Assembly: GCA_000433915.1 (NCBI GenBank)
Contig: HF993646.1
Location: 108,437-172,436, forward strand
DNA length: 64,000 nt
Reading direction: 5' to 3'
From: Clostridium sp. CAG:793
Lineage (GTDB): Bacteria; Bacillota; Clostridia; TANB77; CAG-508
Shown here: one piece after another, positions 25,363-35,527 of the stretch
Numbering within the stretch: position 1 is the stretch's first letter
Layout: the number at the start of each line of letters is the position of its first letter
The notes under the pieces: generated by a model
The model's input: the letters and a program-made list of their open reading frames with translations, nothing else
What the model was told of the DNA's origin: nothing
The model's database searches: none
Made by a program: the position numbers and the translations under genes

Positions 25363-27051
25363 ATGAACAAAATTTTTAACAAGAATAAATTAATACCATA
25401 TTTTATTATAGCATTAATATCATTAATTTCACTTATTCCATTTTTTTCAATGAATTTATCATTTTGCAATGAAGCGAGAATCCATATTGCAAGAATAGTG
25501 TCTGTAAAGCAGATAATTTCAGAAGGAGTATTTCCACCATTTATAAGTTATAAGCACATGTGTGGATTTGGATACGCACTAAATATATTTTATGGAGCTC
25601 TCACAACATATATCCCAATTATAATATCATATATTACTAAATCAGAGATAATTGCATTAAAGGTGTATACATTACTAGTTGTTGCATTATCAGGATTTAC
25701 AATGTTTAATTTCGTAAAATATATAGTTAAGGATGATAAGAAGTCTAGCTTAATTGCTTTAATTGCTGCAATTATATATATTTTAGCGCCATATAGACTT
25801 ACAAATATTTATTCGAGAAATGCAGTTGGAGAATATACAGCATTTATATTTATTCCAATGGTATTTCAGGGGTTATATTCATTACTAAATAGCAAAAAAG
25901 ATAGAAAAGAATATTATATAGCGATTGGTGCAATTGGACTAATACTAAGTCATACCATTACAACGATATATGTTGCAGTATTCTCAGTAATATATATTAT
26001 AATTAATTTCAAGAAAATCAAGAATTTAAATGTATGGAAAAAAATATTTATAAATATATTAATCATATTGTCAATTACAGCATTTTATACAGTTCCGCTT
26101 CTAGAACACAAGCTATATGGTGACTATTGCATATATGATAATGCTGAAATGGGAGCAACAGGGGAAAATGTACAAGCTACCACAGTAGGGTTAAAAGAAT
26201 GGCTTTCATCAGAATTTTCTAATAATGAGATAAATCTTTCATTAGGAATAATTATGATATGGGGATTATTATTAACCTGTGTTACATATAAAAAAAGTAA
26301 AGACAAAGAAGAGTATACTACATTTGGATTATTGGCAATAATTGCACTATTTATGTCTAGCAAGCTATTTCCATGGTTTGCTATGCCAAGATTTTTAAAT
26401 ATAATACAGTTTGCTTGGAGATTAAGTGGATTTTTTATATTTTTTGCATCATATATATGTGCTGTAAATATTGTTCAATTTTCAAGTAGGTTTAAAGATA
26501 AACATAATGTGCTAGCTATTACGTGTATAGTTTTGTCATGTATATTTACTGTAATATCTACAATGAATTATTGGGATACATTGAATATGAAAGAAGAAAC
26601 TGATTTTGAAAATCAAATAAAAAATGCTAGTAAAATAGGACCATATTCTATTAATCGAGAATATTTGCCTATAAGGTCATTAGAAAATCTTAAGTATATT
26701 CAGGATAGAGAAGATAAGACATATGTAGTGTCAGGTGAGGCAATTATATTAAATGAGAATAAGGAAAAATTACACGATGTTATGGATGTTACTGAGGTAA
26801 AGGATGCAACATTAGAACTTCCATATATTTATTATCATGGATATACAGTAGCCATAAATGGAAAAAAAGTTGATGTCCATGAATCAGATAAAGGATTCAT
26901 AGAAATTAATATTAATGAATCCGGAAAAATTGAAGTTGCATATACGGGAACTATTACAGAAAAATGTGGAATGATAATTTCATTAGTAAGTGCAATAATT
27001 TGCGTATGTATTTACTTGTTTAAAAGGAGAGTATATGAAACTAAAGAATAA
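25363..27051 (+). CDS. Multi-span membrane protein, GT-C-like (YfhO / PTPS-related type)
   Basis: 562 aa with about 10-11 transmembrane helices and a C-terminal soluble beta domain ('ATLELPYIYYHGYTVAINGKKVDVHESDKGFIEI'). The first extracytoplasmic loop has 'NEARIHIAR', in the position where GT-C glycosyltransferases carry an acidic catalytic residue and His/Arg. Related uncharacterised proteins in Bacillota are annotated as YfhO-like or 6-pyruvoyl-tetrahydropterin-synthase-related membrane proteins. Glycosylation of an envelope component from a lipid-linked donor is likely but unproven. Its stop overlaps the next, paralogous gene by 17 nt. Confidence 0.65.
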   Translation: MNKIFNKNKLIPYFIIALISLISLIPFFSMNLSFCNEARIHIARIVSVKQIISEGVFPPFISYKHMCGFGYALNIFYGALTTYIPIIISYITKSEIIALKVYTLLVVALSGFTMFNFVKYIVKDDKKSSLIALIAAIIYILAPYRLTNIYSRNAVGEYTAFIFIPMVFQGLYSLLNSKKDRKEYYIAIGAIGLILSHTITTIYVAVFSVIYIIINFKKIKNLNVWKKIFINILIILSITAFYTVPLLEHKLYGDYCIYDNAEMGATGENVQATTVGLKEWLSSEFSNNEINLSLGIIMIWGLLLTCVTYKKSKDKEEYTTFGLLAIIALFMSSKLFPWFAMPRFLNIIQFAWRLSGFFIFFASYICAVNIVQFSSRFKDKHNVLAITCIVLSCIFTVISTMNYWDTLNMKEETDFENQIKNASKIGPYSINREYLPIRSLENLKYIQDREDKTYVVSGEAIILNENKEKLHDVMDVTEVKDATLELPYIYYHGYTVAINGKKVDVHESDKGFIEININESGKIEVAYTGTITEKCGMIISLVSAIICVCIYLFKRRVYETKE

Positions 27052-28711
27052 GAATACTATTACTTTTATAATTATATTAATTGTATCATTGTTTGTGGCA
27101 ATTCCTAGCATAAAAATGAACATACAATATGATGATGGAATCCAGCATGTGTGTAGATTGATTGGAACAGAAAGATCAATAAAAGAAGGAAATATATTTT
27201 CTACAATAATAAGTAACCTATGTAATAATTTCGGATATTCATGGAATCTATTCTACAGTCCTTTAACAGCATATTTACCATTGATATTCAGAATATTCGG
27301 ATTTTCGTATGGAGATTGTTTACGATTGTTTTTACTATTTTGCTCAATAGCATCAGGATATTCTATGTACTTTTTTGTAAAGAAAATCTTGCAGAAAAAA
27401 GATATTGATAATGATAAAAAATACTATATAGCATTACTTGCCGCTTCTTTTTATATATGTGCACCATACAGAATAAGTGATATGTATATAAGGGTTGCTA
27501 TTGCTGAAGTTGCTTCATTTATATTTATTCCGATAATATGGAATGGGATATATTCGATTTTTAATTATAAGGAATTTACGAGCCGTAAATATGTATTATG
27601 CTTTGGAATAGTAGGATTAATGCTGTCACATACACTAATTACTTTTTATATGGCAATTATATGTGCTATATATGTTATATGCAATTATAAAAAAATTGAT
27701 AAACATGTAATTATTCAGCTAGTAAAAAATATTTTATTAGCATTAGCAATAACAGCATTTTATTGGATACCTCTTGTTGAAAGCAAGCTATTATGTGATT
27801 ATGAAGTATTTAATCAATCACACATGGTTAGAGAAAATGTACTTGTTAAATTAAAAGTTAGCCTGATTGAACTAATATGGCTTAAAGATGATAGAATGGC
27901 ATATTTCTTAGAAATTCCGCTTCTATTAGGGATTATGCTTACTATTAATATAGTAAAGAAGAAAAAAATACAAGATTTGCAGTCATATTTTTTCTTCCTG
28001 ATTACAGGAATAATAGGCGTTATACTTACTATGGATTTTATACCTTTTGAGAAGTTTCCTAGTTTTATGAAAATGATGCAATTTTCGTTTAGACTATTGG
28101 AGTTTTCATCATTTTTCTTATCAGTGATAGCTGCAATAAACATAGGATTGTTTTTTAAAGAGTTCACCTTTGCAAAAATGCTGATAATAGTACTTGTAAT
28201 AATGGATTTGATTATTCCGATAAGCAAAAATATAGATTATCAAAATGGATATATTTCTGAAAATGATCTTATTCAAGGAGTTCGAGTAACAAGTAGTACT
28301 GGAAGAGTACATGCTGGTTGTGCTAGTTTTGAGTATTTGCCAAGTAAAGCTTTTAATAATAGAAAATATATTGAAGATAGGGAAGATGTACCTATCGCAT
28401 ATAATAATCAGACAATAAGTAATTACGAGAAAAATGGACTTACAATGAAATTTGCTATGGAAGGTACAGGAGAAGTTGAGCTTCCATATATATACTACAT
28501 AGGATATTGTGTACGTGTAAATGGAGTAAAAGTTAAAACTAAGGAAAGTGATAATGGATTTATAAAGATTAATGTTACTGAAGAAAAATCAAGTGTTACA
28601 GTAGATTATGAAGGAAGTACTTTAATGAAAATATCACTAATAATTTCTATTATATCATTATTAAGTATATTCGTTAAAAAAATAATAGATTTGAGACAGA
28701 AAAAAGATTGA
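27035..28711 (+). CDS. Paralogue of the preceding GT-C-like membrane protein
   Basis: 558 aa with the same architecture: first loop 'YDDGIQHVCRLIGTERSIKEG', about 10 helices, and a soluble C-terminal domain ('GEVELPYIYYIGYCVRVNGVKVKTKESDNGFIKI') that aligns throughout with the neighbour. An acidic pair plus His is in the catalytic-loop position. Overlap with the upstream gene indicates co-translation, so the two probably act together or on similar substrates. Confidence 0.65.
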   Translation: MKLKNKNTITFIIILIVSLFVAIPSIKMNIQYDDGIQHVCRLIGTERSIKEGNIFSTIISNLCNNFGYSWNLFYSPLTAYLPLIFRIFGFSYGDCLRLFLLFCSIASGYSMYFFVKKILQKKDIDNDKKYYIALLAASFYICAPYRISDMYIRVAIAEVASFIFIPIIWNGIYSIFNYKEFTSRKYVLCFGIVGLMLSHTLITFYMAIICAIYVICNYKKIDKHVIIQLVKNILLALAITAFYWIPLVESKLLCDYEVFNQSHMVRENVLVKLKVSLIELIWLKDDRMAYFLEIPLLLGIMLTINIVKKKKIQDLQSYFFFLITGIIGVILTMDFIPFEKFPSFMKMMQFSFRLLEFSSFFLSVIAAINIGLFFKEFTFAKMLIIVLVIMDLIIPISKNIDYQNGYISENDLIQGVRVTSSTGRVHAGCASFEYLPSKAFNNRKYIEDREDVPIAYNNQTISNYEKNGLTMKFAMEGTGEVELPYIYYIGYCVRVNGVKVKTKESDNGFIKINVTEEKSSVTVDYEGSTLMKISLIISIISLLSIFVKKIIDLRQKKD

Positions 28712-28794
28712 ATTTTCAAGAAATATATAGTAAAATACTGTAAGAAAAGTTGCTGTAATAATGCAAATAATAATTAACAAGAAGAGGTGAAGAA

Positions 28795-30126
28795 ATGGCT
28801 AGACCAACAGTTGCAATAGTAGGAAAACCTAATGTAGGTAAATCAACTTTTTTTAATTACCTTATTGGTGAAAGAAAATCGATTGTTGAAGATACTCCAG
28901 GTGTTACTCGTGATAGAGTTTATGGTGAGACAAATTGGAGAGGAAGAAAATTTACTTTAATTGACACAGGTGGTATTGAGGAAAAGTCTCAAGATGTAAT
29001 TGCAAGTCAGATGAGAATACAAGCAGAAATTGCAATAGAATTATCTGACGTAGTTGTATTTATGACAGATGTAACTACTGGGATTACTCCTACTGATAAG
29101 GAAATTGCTCTTATGCTAAAAAGAGCGAAAAAGAAAGTAGTACTTGTATGTAATAAAGTAGATGATTTTAAGAAATTTGAAAATGATGTATATGAATTTT
29201 ATAATTTAGGATTTGGTACACCTAATCCAGTGTCATCTGCTAATGCTAAAGGTATAGGTGATGTATTAGATAAGATATATGAAGAATTACCAGAAGAAAC
29301 TGCTGATGAACAAGATGATGATAAAATAAAGGTTGCAGTTATTGGAAAGCCTAATGTAGGTAAATCTTCATTAATCAATAAAATCCTTGGAGAAAACAGA
29401 TTAATTGTAAGTAATATTGCAGGTACTACAAGAGATGCAATTGATTCAGAATTTGAAAATCAATATGGAAAATACATGTTTATAGATACAGCAGGACTTA
29501 GAAGACATAGCAAAGTTGAAGAAAATATTGAAAAATATAGTGTACTTAGAACAAGCTTGGCTGTTGAAAGAGCTGATGTTTGTATTCTTATGATAGATGC
29601 AAATGAAGGTGTTACAGAACAAGATACTAAGATTGCAGGACTTGCTCATGAATCAGGAAAAGGTGTAATTATAGCAATTAACAAATGGGATGAATATGAG
29701 AAAGAAAATGGTACTTTGGAGCAATATACAAAAGATGTATATAACAAATTAGCATATTTATCTTATGCTCCAATTATATTTATTTCTGCTAAAACAGGAC
29801 AAAGAGTTGAAAAAATATTTAATCTAATAAATGAAGTTGCTAATAATAATGCTTTTAGAATTAGCACAAGCAATCTTAATGAATTATTAGCAGAAGCGGT
29901 TGCTATGGTTCAACCTCCAACAGATAAAGGAAGAAGATTAAAAATCTTTTATATGACTCAGGTTGGAACTAAACCACCAACATTTGCTGTATTTGTAAAT
30001 AGCAAGAAATTATTCCATTTCTCATACGAGAGGTATTTGGTAAATAAGTTAAGAGAAGAATACGGATTTAAAGGAACACCAATAAGAATGCTTGTAAGAG
30101 AAAAGATTGACAAAGATGGAGATTAA
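28795..30126 (+). CDS. der: Ribosome biogenesis GTPase Der (EngA)
   Basis: 443 aa with two tandem GTPase domains and a C-terminal KH-like domain. The first P-loop is GKPNVGKST (residues 9-17) with DTPGVTRD and CNKVD; the second is GKPNVGKSS (about 185) with DTAGLRRHS and NKWD. Der acts in late 50S subunit assembly. AAGAGGTG precedes the ATG. It begins a core cluster with plsY and gpsA. Confidence 0.97.
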   Translation: MARPTVAIVGKPNVGKSTFFNYLIGERKSIVEDTPGVTRDRVYGETNWRGRKFTLIDTGGIEEKSQDVIASQMRIQAEIAIELSDVVVFMTDVTTGITPTDKEIALMLKRAKKKVVLVCNKVDDFKKFENDVYEFYNLGFGTPNPVSSANAKGIGDVLDKIYEELPEETADEQDDDKIKVAVIGKPNVGKSSLINKILGENRLIVSNIAGTTRDAIDSEFENQYGKYMFIDTAGLRRHSKVEENIEKYSVLRTSLAVERADVCILMIDANEGVTEQDTKIAGLAHESGKGVIIAINKWDEYEKENGTLEQYTKDVYNKLAYLSYAPIIFISAKTGQRVEKIFNLINEVANNNAFRISTSNLNELLAEAVAMVQPPTDKGRRLKIFYMTQVGTKPPTFAVFVNSKKLFHFSYERYLVNKLREEYGFKGTPIRMLVREKIDKDGD

Positions 30127-30147
30127 TATAAGAAAGGAAGAATTGAA

Positions 30148-30786
30148 ATGTTAAATTATATTGTGATAGCAGTTGTAGCATATTTAATTGGAAGTATAAG
30201 TTTTTCAATTATTTTTACTAAAAAATTTGCTGGATTTGATGTTAGAGAAAAAGGAAGTGGAAATGCTGGTTCAACTAATGTTCTTAGAACAGCAGGCAAG
30301 ATTCCAGCACTATTAACTTTAATATGTGATACTTTAAAAGGTGTTGTAGCAGTTGCTATAGGATTACTAATTGGTGAAATGGTTAAAGCTGATGCAAATA
30401 CAAGAGCAATATTAGTTGAAATTGCTGGTGCATTTGTTATAATTGGACATACATTTCCAATATTTTTTGGATTTAAAGGTGGAAAGGGTGTTGCAACAGC
30501 ATTAGGGGTACTTTTAATTACAAATTGGAGAATTGGTCTTATATGCTTAGTATTTGCATTAATAATAATGGCTGTATTTAAAATGGTTTCATTAGGATCA
30601 ATTGCAGCAGCTATATTGTTCCCAGTATTATGTTTATTTACTAAAACTGGATACATTGTTGGAGATGAAAATGCTCATATGACATATGTTATATTTGCTA
30701 TAGTATTAGCTTGTATAGTAATATTTAATCATAGAAGTAATCTTAATAGATTAATACATGGAACAGAAAATAAACTAAAATTTTAG
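30148..30786 (+). CDS. plsY: Acyl-phosphate glycerol-3-phosphate acyltransferase PlsY
   Basis: 212 aa, about five transmembrane helices. It acylates glycerol-3-phosphate from acyl-phosphate in the first step of phospholipid synthesis. Family motifs are present: 'GSGNAGSTNVLRTAGK' and 'GHTFPIFFGFKGGKGVATA'. It sits 21 nt after der and upstream of gpsA, which makes its substrate. Confidence 0.95.
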   Translation: MLNYIVIAVVAYLIGSISFSIIFTKKFAGFDVREKGSGNAGSTNVLRTAGKIPALLTLICDTLKGVVAVAIGLLIGEMVKADANTRAILVEIAGAFVIIGHTFPIFFGFKGGKGVATALGVLLITNWRIGLICLVFALIIMAVFKMVSLGSIAAAILFPVLCLFTKTGYIVGDENAHMTYVIFAIVLACIVIFNHRSNLNRLIHGTENKLKF

Positions 30787-30789
30787 AAA

Positions 30790-30821
30790 ATATGAGTATA
30801 GCTAATAAGTTATACTCATAT
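30790..30821 (+). other. Hairpin between plsY and gpsA
   Basis: Perfect 11-bp stem ATATGAGTATA / TATACTCATAT with a 10-nt loop. No T-run follows, so it is more likely an mRNA-processing or stabilising hairpin than a terminator. Confidence 0.4.
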
Positions 30822-30847
30822 ATAATTTAAGAAGAGAGGTAAAACAA

Positions 30848-31840
30848 ATGAGTAAAACAATTGCAATTATAGGAAGCGGAAGTTGGGGAGTTGCTTTAGG
30901 TAACCACCTTGGTGAGGCTGGAAACAAGGTAAAAATATGGTCTTTTGCAGAAGAAGAAAGAGATATCATAAATAATAAACATACATGTATGTTTATTCCA
31001 AATATACGAATAAATGAAAATGTGTATTGTTCTTGTGATATAAAAGAAGTGGTTCAGGGTAGTGATTTCATTATTCATGTTACACCATCTAAGTTTACTA
31101 GAAATATTTTTAAATCATATAAGGATTATGTAGGAAGTAAACCTATAATAATATGCTCTAAAGGATTAGAAGATAGCACATTGTCTACATTAGATAAAGT
31201 ATTTAAGGAAGAAAAGCCAGATGTTAGATTAGCTGCTTTATCTGGCCCAAGTTATGCAACAGAAGTATGTGATCATATTCCGACAGCTGTTATACTTGCT
31301 TCTGAAGATGATGATATATTAGATGAAATTCCACCAGTATTGTCAAACGAATATATGAGAATATACAAGTCAAGAGACATTATTGGAGTTGAAGTTGGAG
31401 GAGCTTTAAAAAATATAATTGCTTTTTGTGCAGGAATATGTGCAGAGCTTAATTTTGGAACAAATGCACAATCTGCATTAATTACTAGAGGACTTGCTGA
31501 AATAGCAAGACTTGGTGTTAAGATGGGAGCAAAATCTGAAACTTTTTATGGATTATCTGGATTAGGAGATTTGATACTTACATGTTCAAGTGATGAAAGT
31601 AGAAATCGTAGAGCAGGAAGATTAATTGGGAGAGGACTAAGTATTGATGAGGCAAGAAAAGAAATAGGAATGACAATTGAAAGTGTTGACAATATTAATA
31701 CAGCCAAAAAGTTAATTGAAAAATACGATGTTGATATGCCAATAGTTAATGCAGTATTTGAAGTTTTATATAACGGATTAGATCCAAAGGATGCTGCTAA
31801 AATGCTTATGACACGTAGCCTAAAATTTGAAAATGACTAA
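30848..31840 (+). CDS. gpsA: NAD(P)H-dependent glycerol-3-phosphate dehydrogenase
   Basis: 330 aa. N-terminal Rossmann fold with GSGSWGVALGNHL, substrate and active-site motifs 'CSKGLE', 'LSGPSYATEV', 'VEVGGALKNIIAFCAGI' (catalytic Lys) and 'GLSGLGDLILTCSSDESRNRR'. It reduces dihydroxyacetone phosphate to glycerol-3-phosphate for lipid synthesis. AAGAGAGG lies 7 nt before the ATG. Confidence 0.96.
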   Translation: MSKTIAIIGSGSWGVALGNHLGEAGNKVKIWSFAEEERDIINNKHTCMFIPNIRINENVYCSCDIKEVVQGSDFIIHVTPSKFTRNIFKSYKDYVGSKPIIICSKGLEDSTLSTLDKVFKEEKPDVRLAALSGPSYATEVCDHIPTAVILASEDDDILDEIPPVLSNEYMRIYKSRDIIGVEVGGALKNIIAFCAGICAELNFGTNAQSALITRGLAEIARLGVKMGAKSETFYGLSGLGDLILTCSSDESRNRRAGRLIGRGLSIDEARKEIGMTIESVDNINTAKKLIEKYDVDMPIVNAVFEVLYNGLDPKDAAKMLMTRSLKFEND

Positions 31841-31906
31841 AACAATATGAATAAAAATTTCCATTTTACAAATAATAAGAAAAAATTGTAAAAGGAAATA
31901 TGTTCT

Positions 31907-32878
31907 ATGAAAAAAGAAATTGGAAAATATATTGCTATATTTTTAGGAATCGTGTGTATTATATTAATTACAGTTCTAATTTATATAAAAAGTACAAATG
32001 TGAGTTCAGATACGGCTTCTAAAAATTTAAAGAGTAAAACACTTGAGGAGATACGCTATCTGGACTCTAATATAATTGAAGTAATGAATAGAGTAAATAA
32101 TATTACAGTTATAAATTATAAAGTATATACACGAGAAGTTAACGAAAGAACTAATTCTGGTACTAATAAGTCTAGTTCATCTCAATCAGAACAAAGTAGC
32201 AATATGGAACAGCAAAAAGGAAAAAGTTCAAGTGGTTCTAGTTCAGATAGCGAATCAGATGATTCGGATGAAAATAGTCCTAATAATGCAGGAGAAGAAA
32301 CATCGAACACTCGTTCGAAGACCACAACCGTATCAGATTTAGTACCAAATGTAACTTTGAATAATAATACTAATGATATTAATTGGGATGAGATATCATT
32401 TACTATTGAGAATATTTTTGGGACATGGCCTACGATAAATCTCGACATGCAAGAAAACGGTATTTCAAATGACGATATTAATAATTTCTCAGCTTCTTTA
32501 AATGGAGTAATACAGTCTGTAAAGAATAGAGATAAAAACAATACTTTAATAAATCTGTATAATATGTATACTATAATTCCAAGGATTTTATCAAATGTGA
32601 CTGATGACAATAATATAATTAATATGTATAACACAAAGCTATGTATATTAAATTCATATGTTCTTGCAACAACGGGAGATAATTGGAATGAAATAATCTC
32701 TAATATACAAGGAGCAAAAGGATATTTTAATAATATAGTAGAGCAGTCTTCACAAAATACTAATACACGAAGAGCATATATTATAATTGACAATCTTGAA
32801 AATATTGCACAATTAAATGACAAAGACATATTTTTCATGGGATACAAAAATGTGATTCAGCAATTAGAAACACTATAA
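31907..32878 (+). CDS. Membrane-anchored hypothetical protein with Ser-rich linker
   Basis: 323 aa. One N-terminal transmembrane helix (residues 9-28) followed by an extracytoplasmic region. A low-complexity Ser/Asp/Glu linker spans about residues 85-135, and a helical C-terminal domain follows ('LINLYNMYTIIPRILSNVTDD'). No family recognised. It lies between gpsA and tex with its own AAAGGAAA site. Possibly involved in envelope or sporulation functions, but nothing in the sequence decides this. Confidence 0.5.
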   Translation: MKKEIGKYIAIFLGIVCIILITVLIYIKSTNVSSDTASKNLKSKTLEEIRYLDSNIIEVMNRVNNITVINYKVYTREVNERTNSGTNKSSSSQSEQSSNMEQQKGKSSSGSSSDSESDDSDENSPNNAGEETSNTRSKTTTVSDLVPNVTLNNNTNDINWDEISFTIENIFGTWPTINLDMQENGISNDDINNFSASLNGVIQSVKNRDKNNTLINLYNMYTIIPRILSNVTDDNNIINMYNTKLCILNSYVLATTGDNWNEIISNIQGAKGYFNNIVEQSSQNTNTRRAYIIIDNLENIAQLNDKDIFFMGYKNVIQQLETL

Positions 32879-32902
32879 AATGATAAACAAGAGAGGGTAA
32901 AT

Positions 32903-35059
32903 ATGAATATTATAGAAACAATAGCAAATGAGCTTAATGTAAAACAAAGTCAAGTAGAAAAAACAATAGAGTTAATTGATGGAGGAAATACAATTCCGTT
33001 TATTGCAAGATACAGAAAAGAAGTAACAGGAAATTTAAGTGATGAACAATTACGTAATTTGAATGATAGATTAACTTATTTAAGAAACTTAGAGCAAAGA
33101 AAATCAGAAGTAACAACATCTATTGAAAATCAAGGAAAGCTAACAGAAGAAATAATAAATGACTTAGAAAAAGCAGTAACACTAGCAGAAGTAGAAGATA
33201 TATATAGACCATATAAACAAAAGAAAAAGACAAGAGCAATTATTGCTAAACAACGTGGATTAGAGCCTTTAGCAACAACTATATTAGAACAAAAATGTGA
33301 ATCAGTTATAGATTGTGCTAAAGAATACATATCAGAAGAAGTTCCAACAGAGCAAGATGCTATTCAAGGAGCTAAAGACATAATTGCAGAAATGATTTCA
33401 GATGATCCAGATTTCAGAAAGAAAATAAAGAGTATCTATTATAGAGAAGGTATTATAGAGACTGCAGCTACTAAAGAAGATGAAAAATCGCCTTATGAAA
33501 TGTATTATAAATTTACAGAAAAGATTTCAACAATCCCTAGCCATAGAATACTTGCAATAAATAGAGGAGAAAAAGAAGAGTCTTTAAAAGTAAAAATTAA
33601 TAAGCCAGAAGATAAGATATTAGACATTATATGTAGAAAATTAATACATTCAGAAGGAGAATGTGCTGATCTTATAAGAGAAGCGGCAGAAGATAGCTTT
33701 ACAAGATTAATTGAACCATCAGTAGATAGAGAAATACGTTCTGATTTAACAGAAAAAGCTGATGAACAAGCCATAAAGGTATTTGGAAAAAATGCAAAAC
33801 AATTATTATTAGGTGCACCTTTAAAAGGCTTGACAGTTCTTGGATTTGATCCAGCATATAGAACAGGTTGTAAATTGGCTGTAATTGATGAAACTGGTAA
33901 AGTGCTTGATACTGGAGTTGTATATCCAACAGAACCACAGAATGATATTGAAGGAGCTAAAAAAGAGTTAATCCGTTTGATTGTAAAAGACAAGATAAAT
34001 ATGATTGCTATAGGAAATGGTACAGCATCACGCGAATCAGAAATGTTTGTATCAGATACTATAAAGGAAGTAAAAGAAAAGCTTGGATTAGATGTATATT
34101 ATGCTATTGTAAGTGAAGCGGGAGCATCTGTATATTCTGCTTCAAAATTAGCAACAGAAGAATATCCTGATCTAAATGTATCTTTAAGAGGTGCAATATC
34201 TATTGCACGTAGATTACAAGACCCTCTTGCTGAATTTGTTAAGATCGACCCTAAAGCAATAGGTATAGGACAATATCAACATGATGTAGATCAAAAGAAA
34301 TTAACAGAAAGCTTAGGTGGAGTTGTAGAAGATGCTGTAAACGAAATTGGAGTAGATGTTAATACGGCAACACCATCACTTTTATCTTATGTTTCAGGAA
34401 TAAATTCAGGTATTGCTAAAAACATTGTTAAGTATAGAGAAGAAAACGGTAAATTTACAGAAAGAAAACAATTATTAAAAGTTCCTAAGCTAGGCAAAGT
34501 GGCATTTGAGCAATGTGCAGGATTTATACGTATACCAGATGGAAAAAATCCTTTAGAGATTACAGCAGTGCATCCAGAAAGTTATGTTGCAACTGAGAAA
34601 TTATTAGATACTATTGGATATAAGAAAGAAGACATACTTGATAAAGAAAAATTAGTAAGTATAAAGCAAAAGTTAATGTCTTTAAATGTTAAGAAAGTAT
34701 CAGAAGAATTACAAATAGGAGAAATAACACTACAAGATATTATTTCAGAACTATGCAAGCCAGGAAGAGATCCTAGAGAGGATATGCCTAAGCCTATATT
34801 AAGAAGTGATGTATTAAAATTTGATGATTTAAAAGAAGATATGATATTAACAGGTACAGTTAGAAATATAACTGATTTCGGAGTATTTGTTGATGTTGGA
34901 GTTAAACATGATGGACTAGTACATATATCAGAGATGAGTGACAAATTTGTTAAAAAGCCATCAGACATAGTTTCTATTGGTGATATAGTTAAGGTTAGAG
35001 TAATAGGTATAGATACAGAAAAACAAAAAGTTAAATTATCAATGAAGAATGTAGGATAA
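32903..35059 (+). CDS. tex: Tex/YhgF-family RNA-binding protein
   Basis: 718 aa, the full Tex length. Domains in order: helical N-terminus with 'VEDIYRPYKQKKKTRAIIAKQRGLEPLA', the YqgF-like RNase H fold ('LTVLGFDPAYRTGCKLAVID'), helix-hairpin-helix repeats ('VNTATPSLLSYVSGI', 'LLKVPKLGKVAFEQCAGF'), and a C-terminal S1 domain ('LTGTVRNITDFGVFVDVGVKHDGLVHISEMS'). Tex proteins bind transcripts and affect transcription, toxin expression or ribosome-associated RNA. GAGAGGGT precedes the ATG. Confidence 0.95.
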   Translation: MNIIETIANELNVKQSQVEKTIELIDGGNTIPFIARYRKEVTGNLSDEQLRNLNDRLTYLRNLEQRKSEVTTSIENQGKLTEEIINDLEKAVTLAEVEDIYRPYKQKKKTRAIIAKQRGLEPLATTILEQKCESVIDCAKEYISEEVPTEQDAIQGAKDIIAEMISDDPDFRKKIKSIYYREGIIETAATKEDEKSPYEMYYKFTEKISTIPSHRILAINRGEKEESLKVKINKPEDKILDIICRKLIHSEGECADLIREAAEDSFTRLIEPSVDREIRSDLTEKADEQAIKVFGKNAKQLLLGAPLKGLTVLGFDPAYRTGCKLAVIDETGKVLDTGVVYPTEPQNDIEGAKKELIRLIVKDKINMIAIGNGTASRESEMFVSDTIKEVKEKLGLDVYYAIVSEAGASVYSASKLATEEYPDLNVSLRGAISIARRLQDPLAEFVKIDPKAIGIGQYQHDVDQKKLTESLGGVVEDAVNEIGVDVNTATPSLLSYVSGINSGIAKNIVKYREENGKFTERKQLLKVPKLGKVAFEQCAGFIRIPDGKNPLEITAVHPESYVATEKLLDTIGYKKEDILDKEKLVSIKQKLMSLNVKKVSEELQIGEITLQDIISELCKPGRDPREDMPKPILRSDVLKFDDLKEDMILTGTVRNITDFGVFVDVGVKHDGLVHISEMSDKFVKKPSDIVSIGDIVKVRVIGIDTEKQKVKLSMKNVG

Positions 35060-35071
35060 GGAGAGTAACTT

Positions 35072-35512
35072 ATGCTTATAGAAATTATTGATAAAGATAC
35101 TTTAAAAAAATGGACTGAATATAAACTATTATGGATGAATGAATTAAAAGAATATGCGTATGAAGCGGGTATACAAGATTTAGCTGTAATGGATGTCACG
35201 TTTGATAAAGCTATAATACATGTAGGAGATGAGAGCTTTTTTCAAAAACTTATAATGTTTGATGGAGAAGTTGTTGGAGGAGTTGAATATCATAATGAGA
35301 TTTCATACATAGACAATAAATCCATAATATGCATTGATATGATATACATAGATGAAGATTGCAGAAATGAATTTTATGATATAAAAGTAATTGATGAGAT
35401 ACGACATTTATATGGCAAAGAAGTAGAAACTATATCATGGTATAATAGTAATCAACATAAATCATTTGAAACAATGAAAATGAAGAAGTTATTTGCAAAA
35501 TATAGAATATAA
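35072..35512 (+). CDS. GNAT-like acetyltransferase-like protein
   Basis: 146 aa. The alternation 'LIMFDGEVVGGVEYHNEISYIDNKSIICIDMIYIDEDCRN' looks like the central beta strands of a GNAT fold, and a helix with 'IIDE/VIDEIRHLYG' follows. The acetyl-CoA-binding Q/RxxGxG/A loop is not evident, so activity is doubtful. It begins 12 nt after tex with AAGGAG, so it is in the same operon; the HAD phosphatase follows 15 nt later. Confidence 0.45.
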   Translation: MLIEIIDKDTLKKWTEYKLLWMNELKEYAYEAGIQDLAVMDVTFDKAIIHVGDESFFQKLIMFDGEVVGGVEYHNEISYIDNKSIICIDMIYIDEDCRNEFYDIKVIDEIRHLYGKEVETISWYNSNQHKSFETMKMKKLFAKYRI

Positions 35513-35527
35513 GAAGGAGCAGCTATT

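Noticed and set aside
30790..30821. Terminator between plsY and gpsA
   Set aside because: A perfect stem but no T-run follows, so it is listed only as a hairpin.
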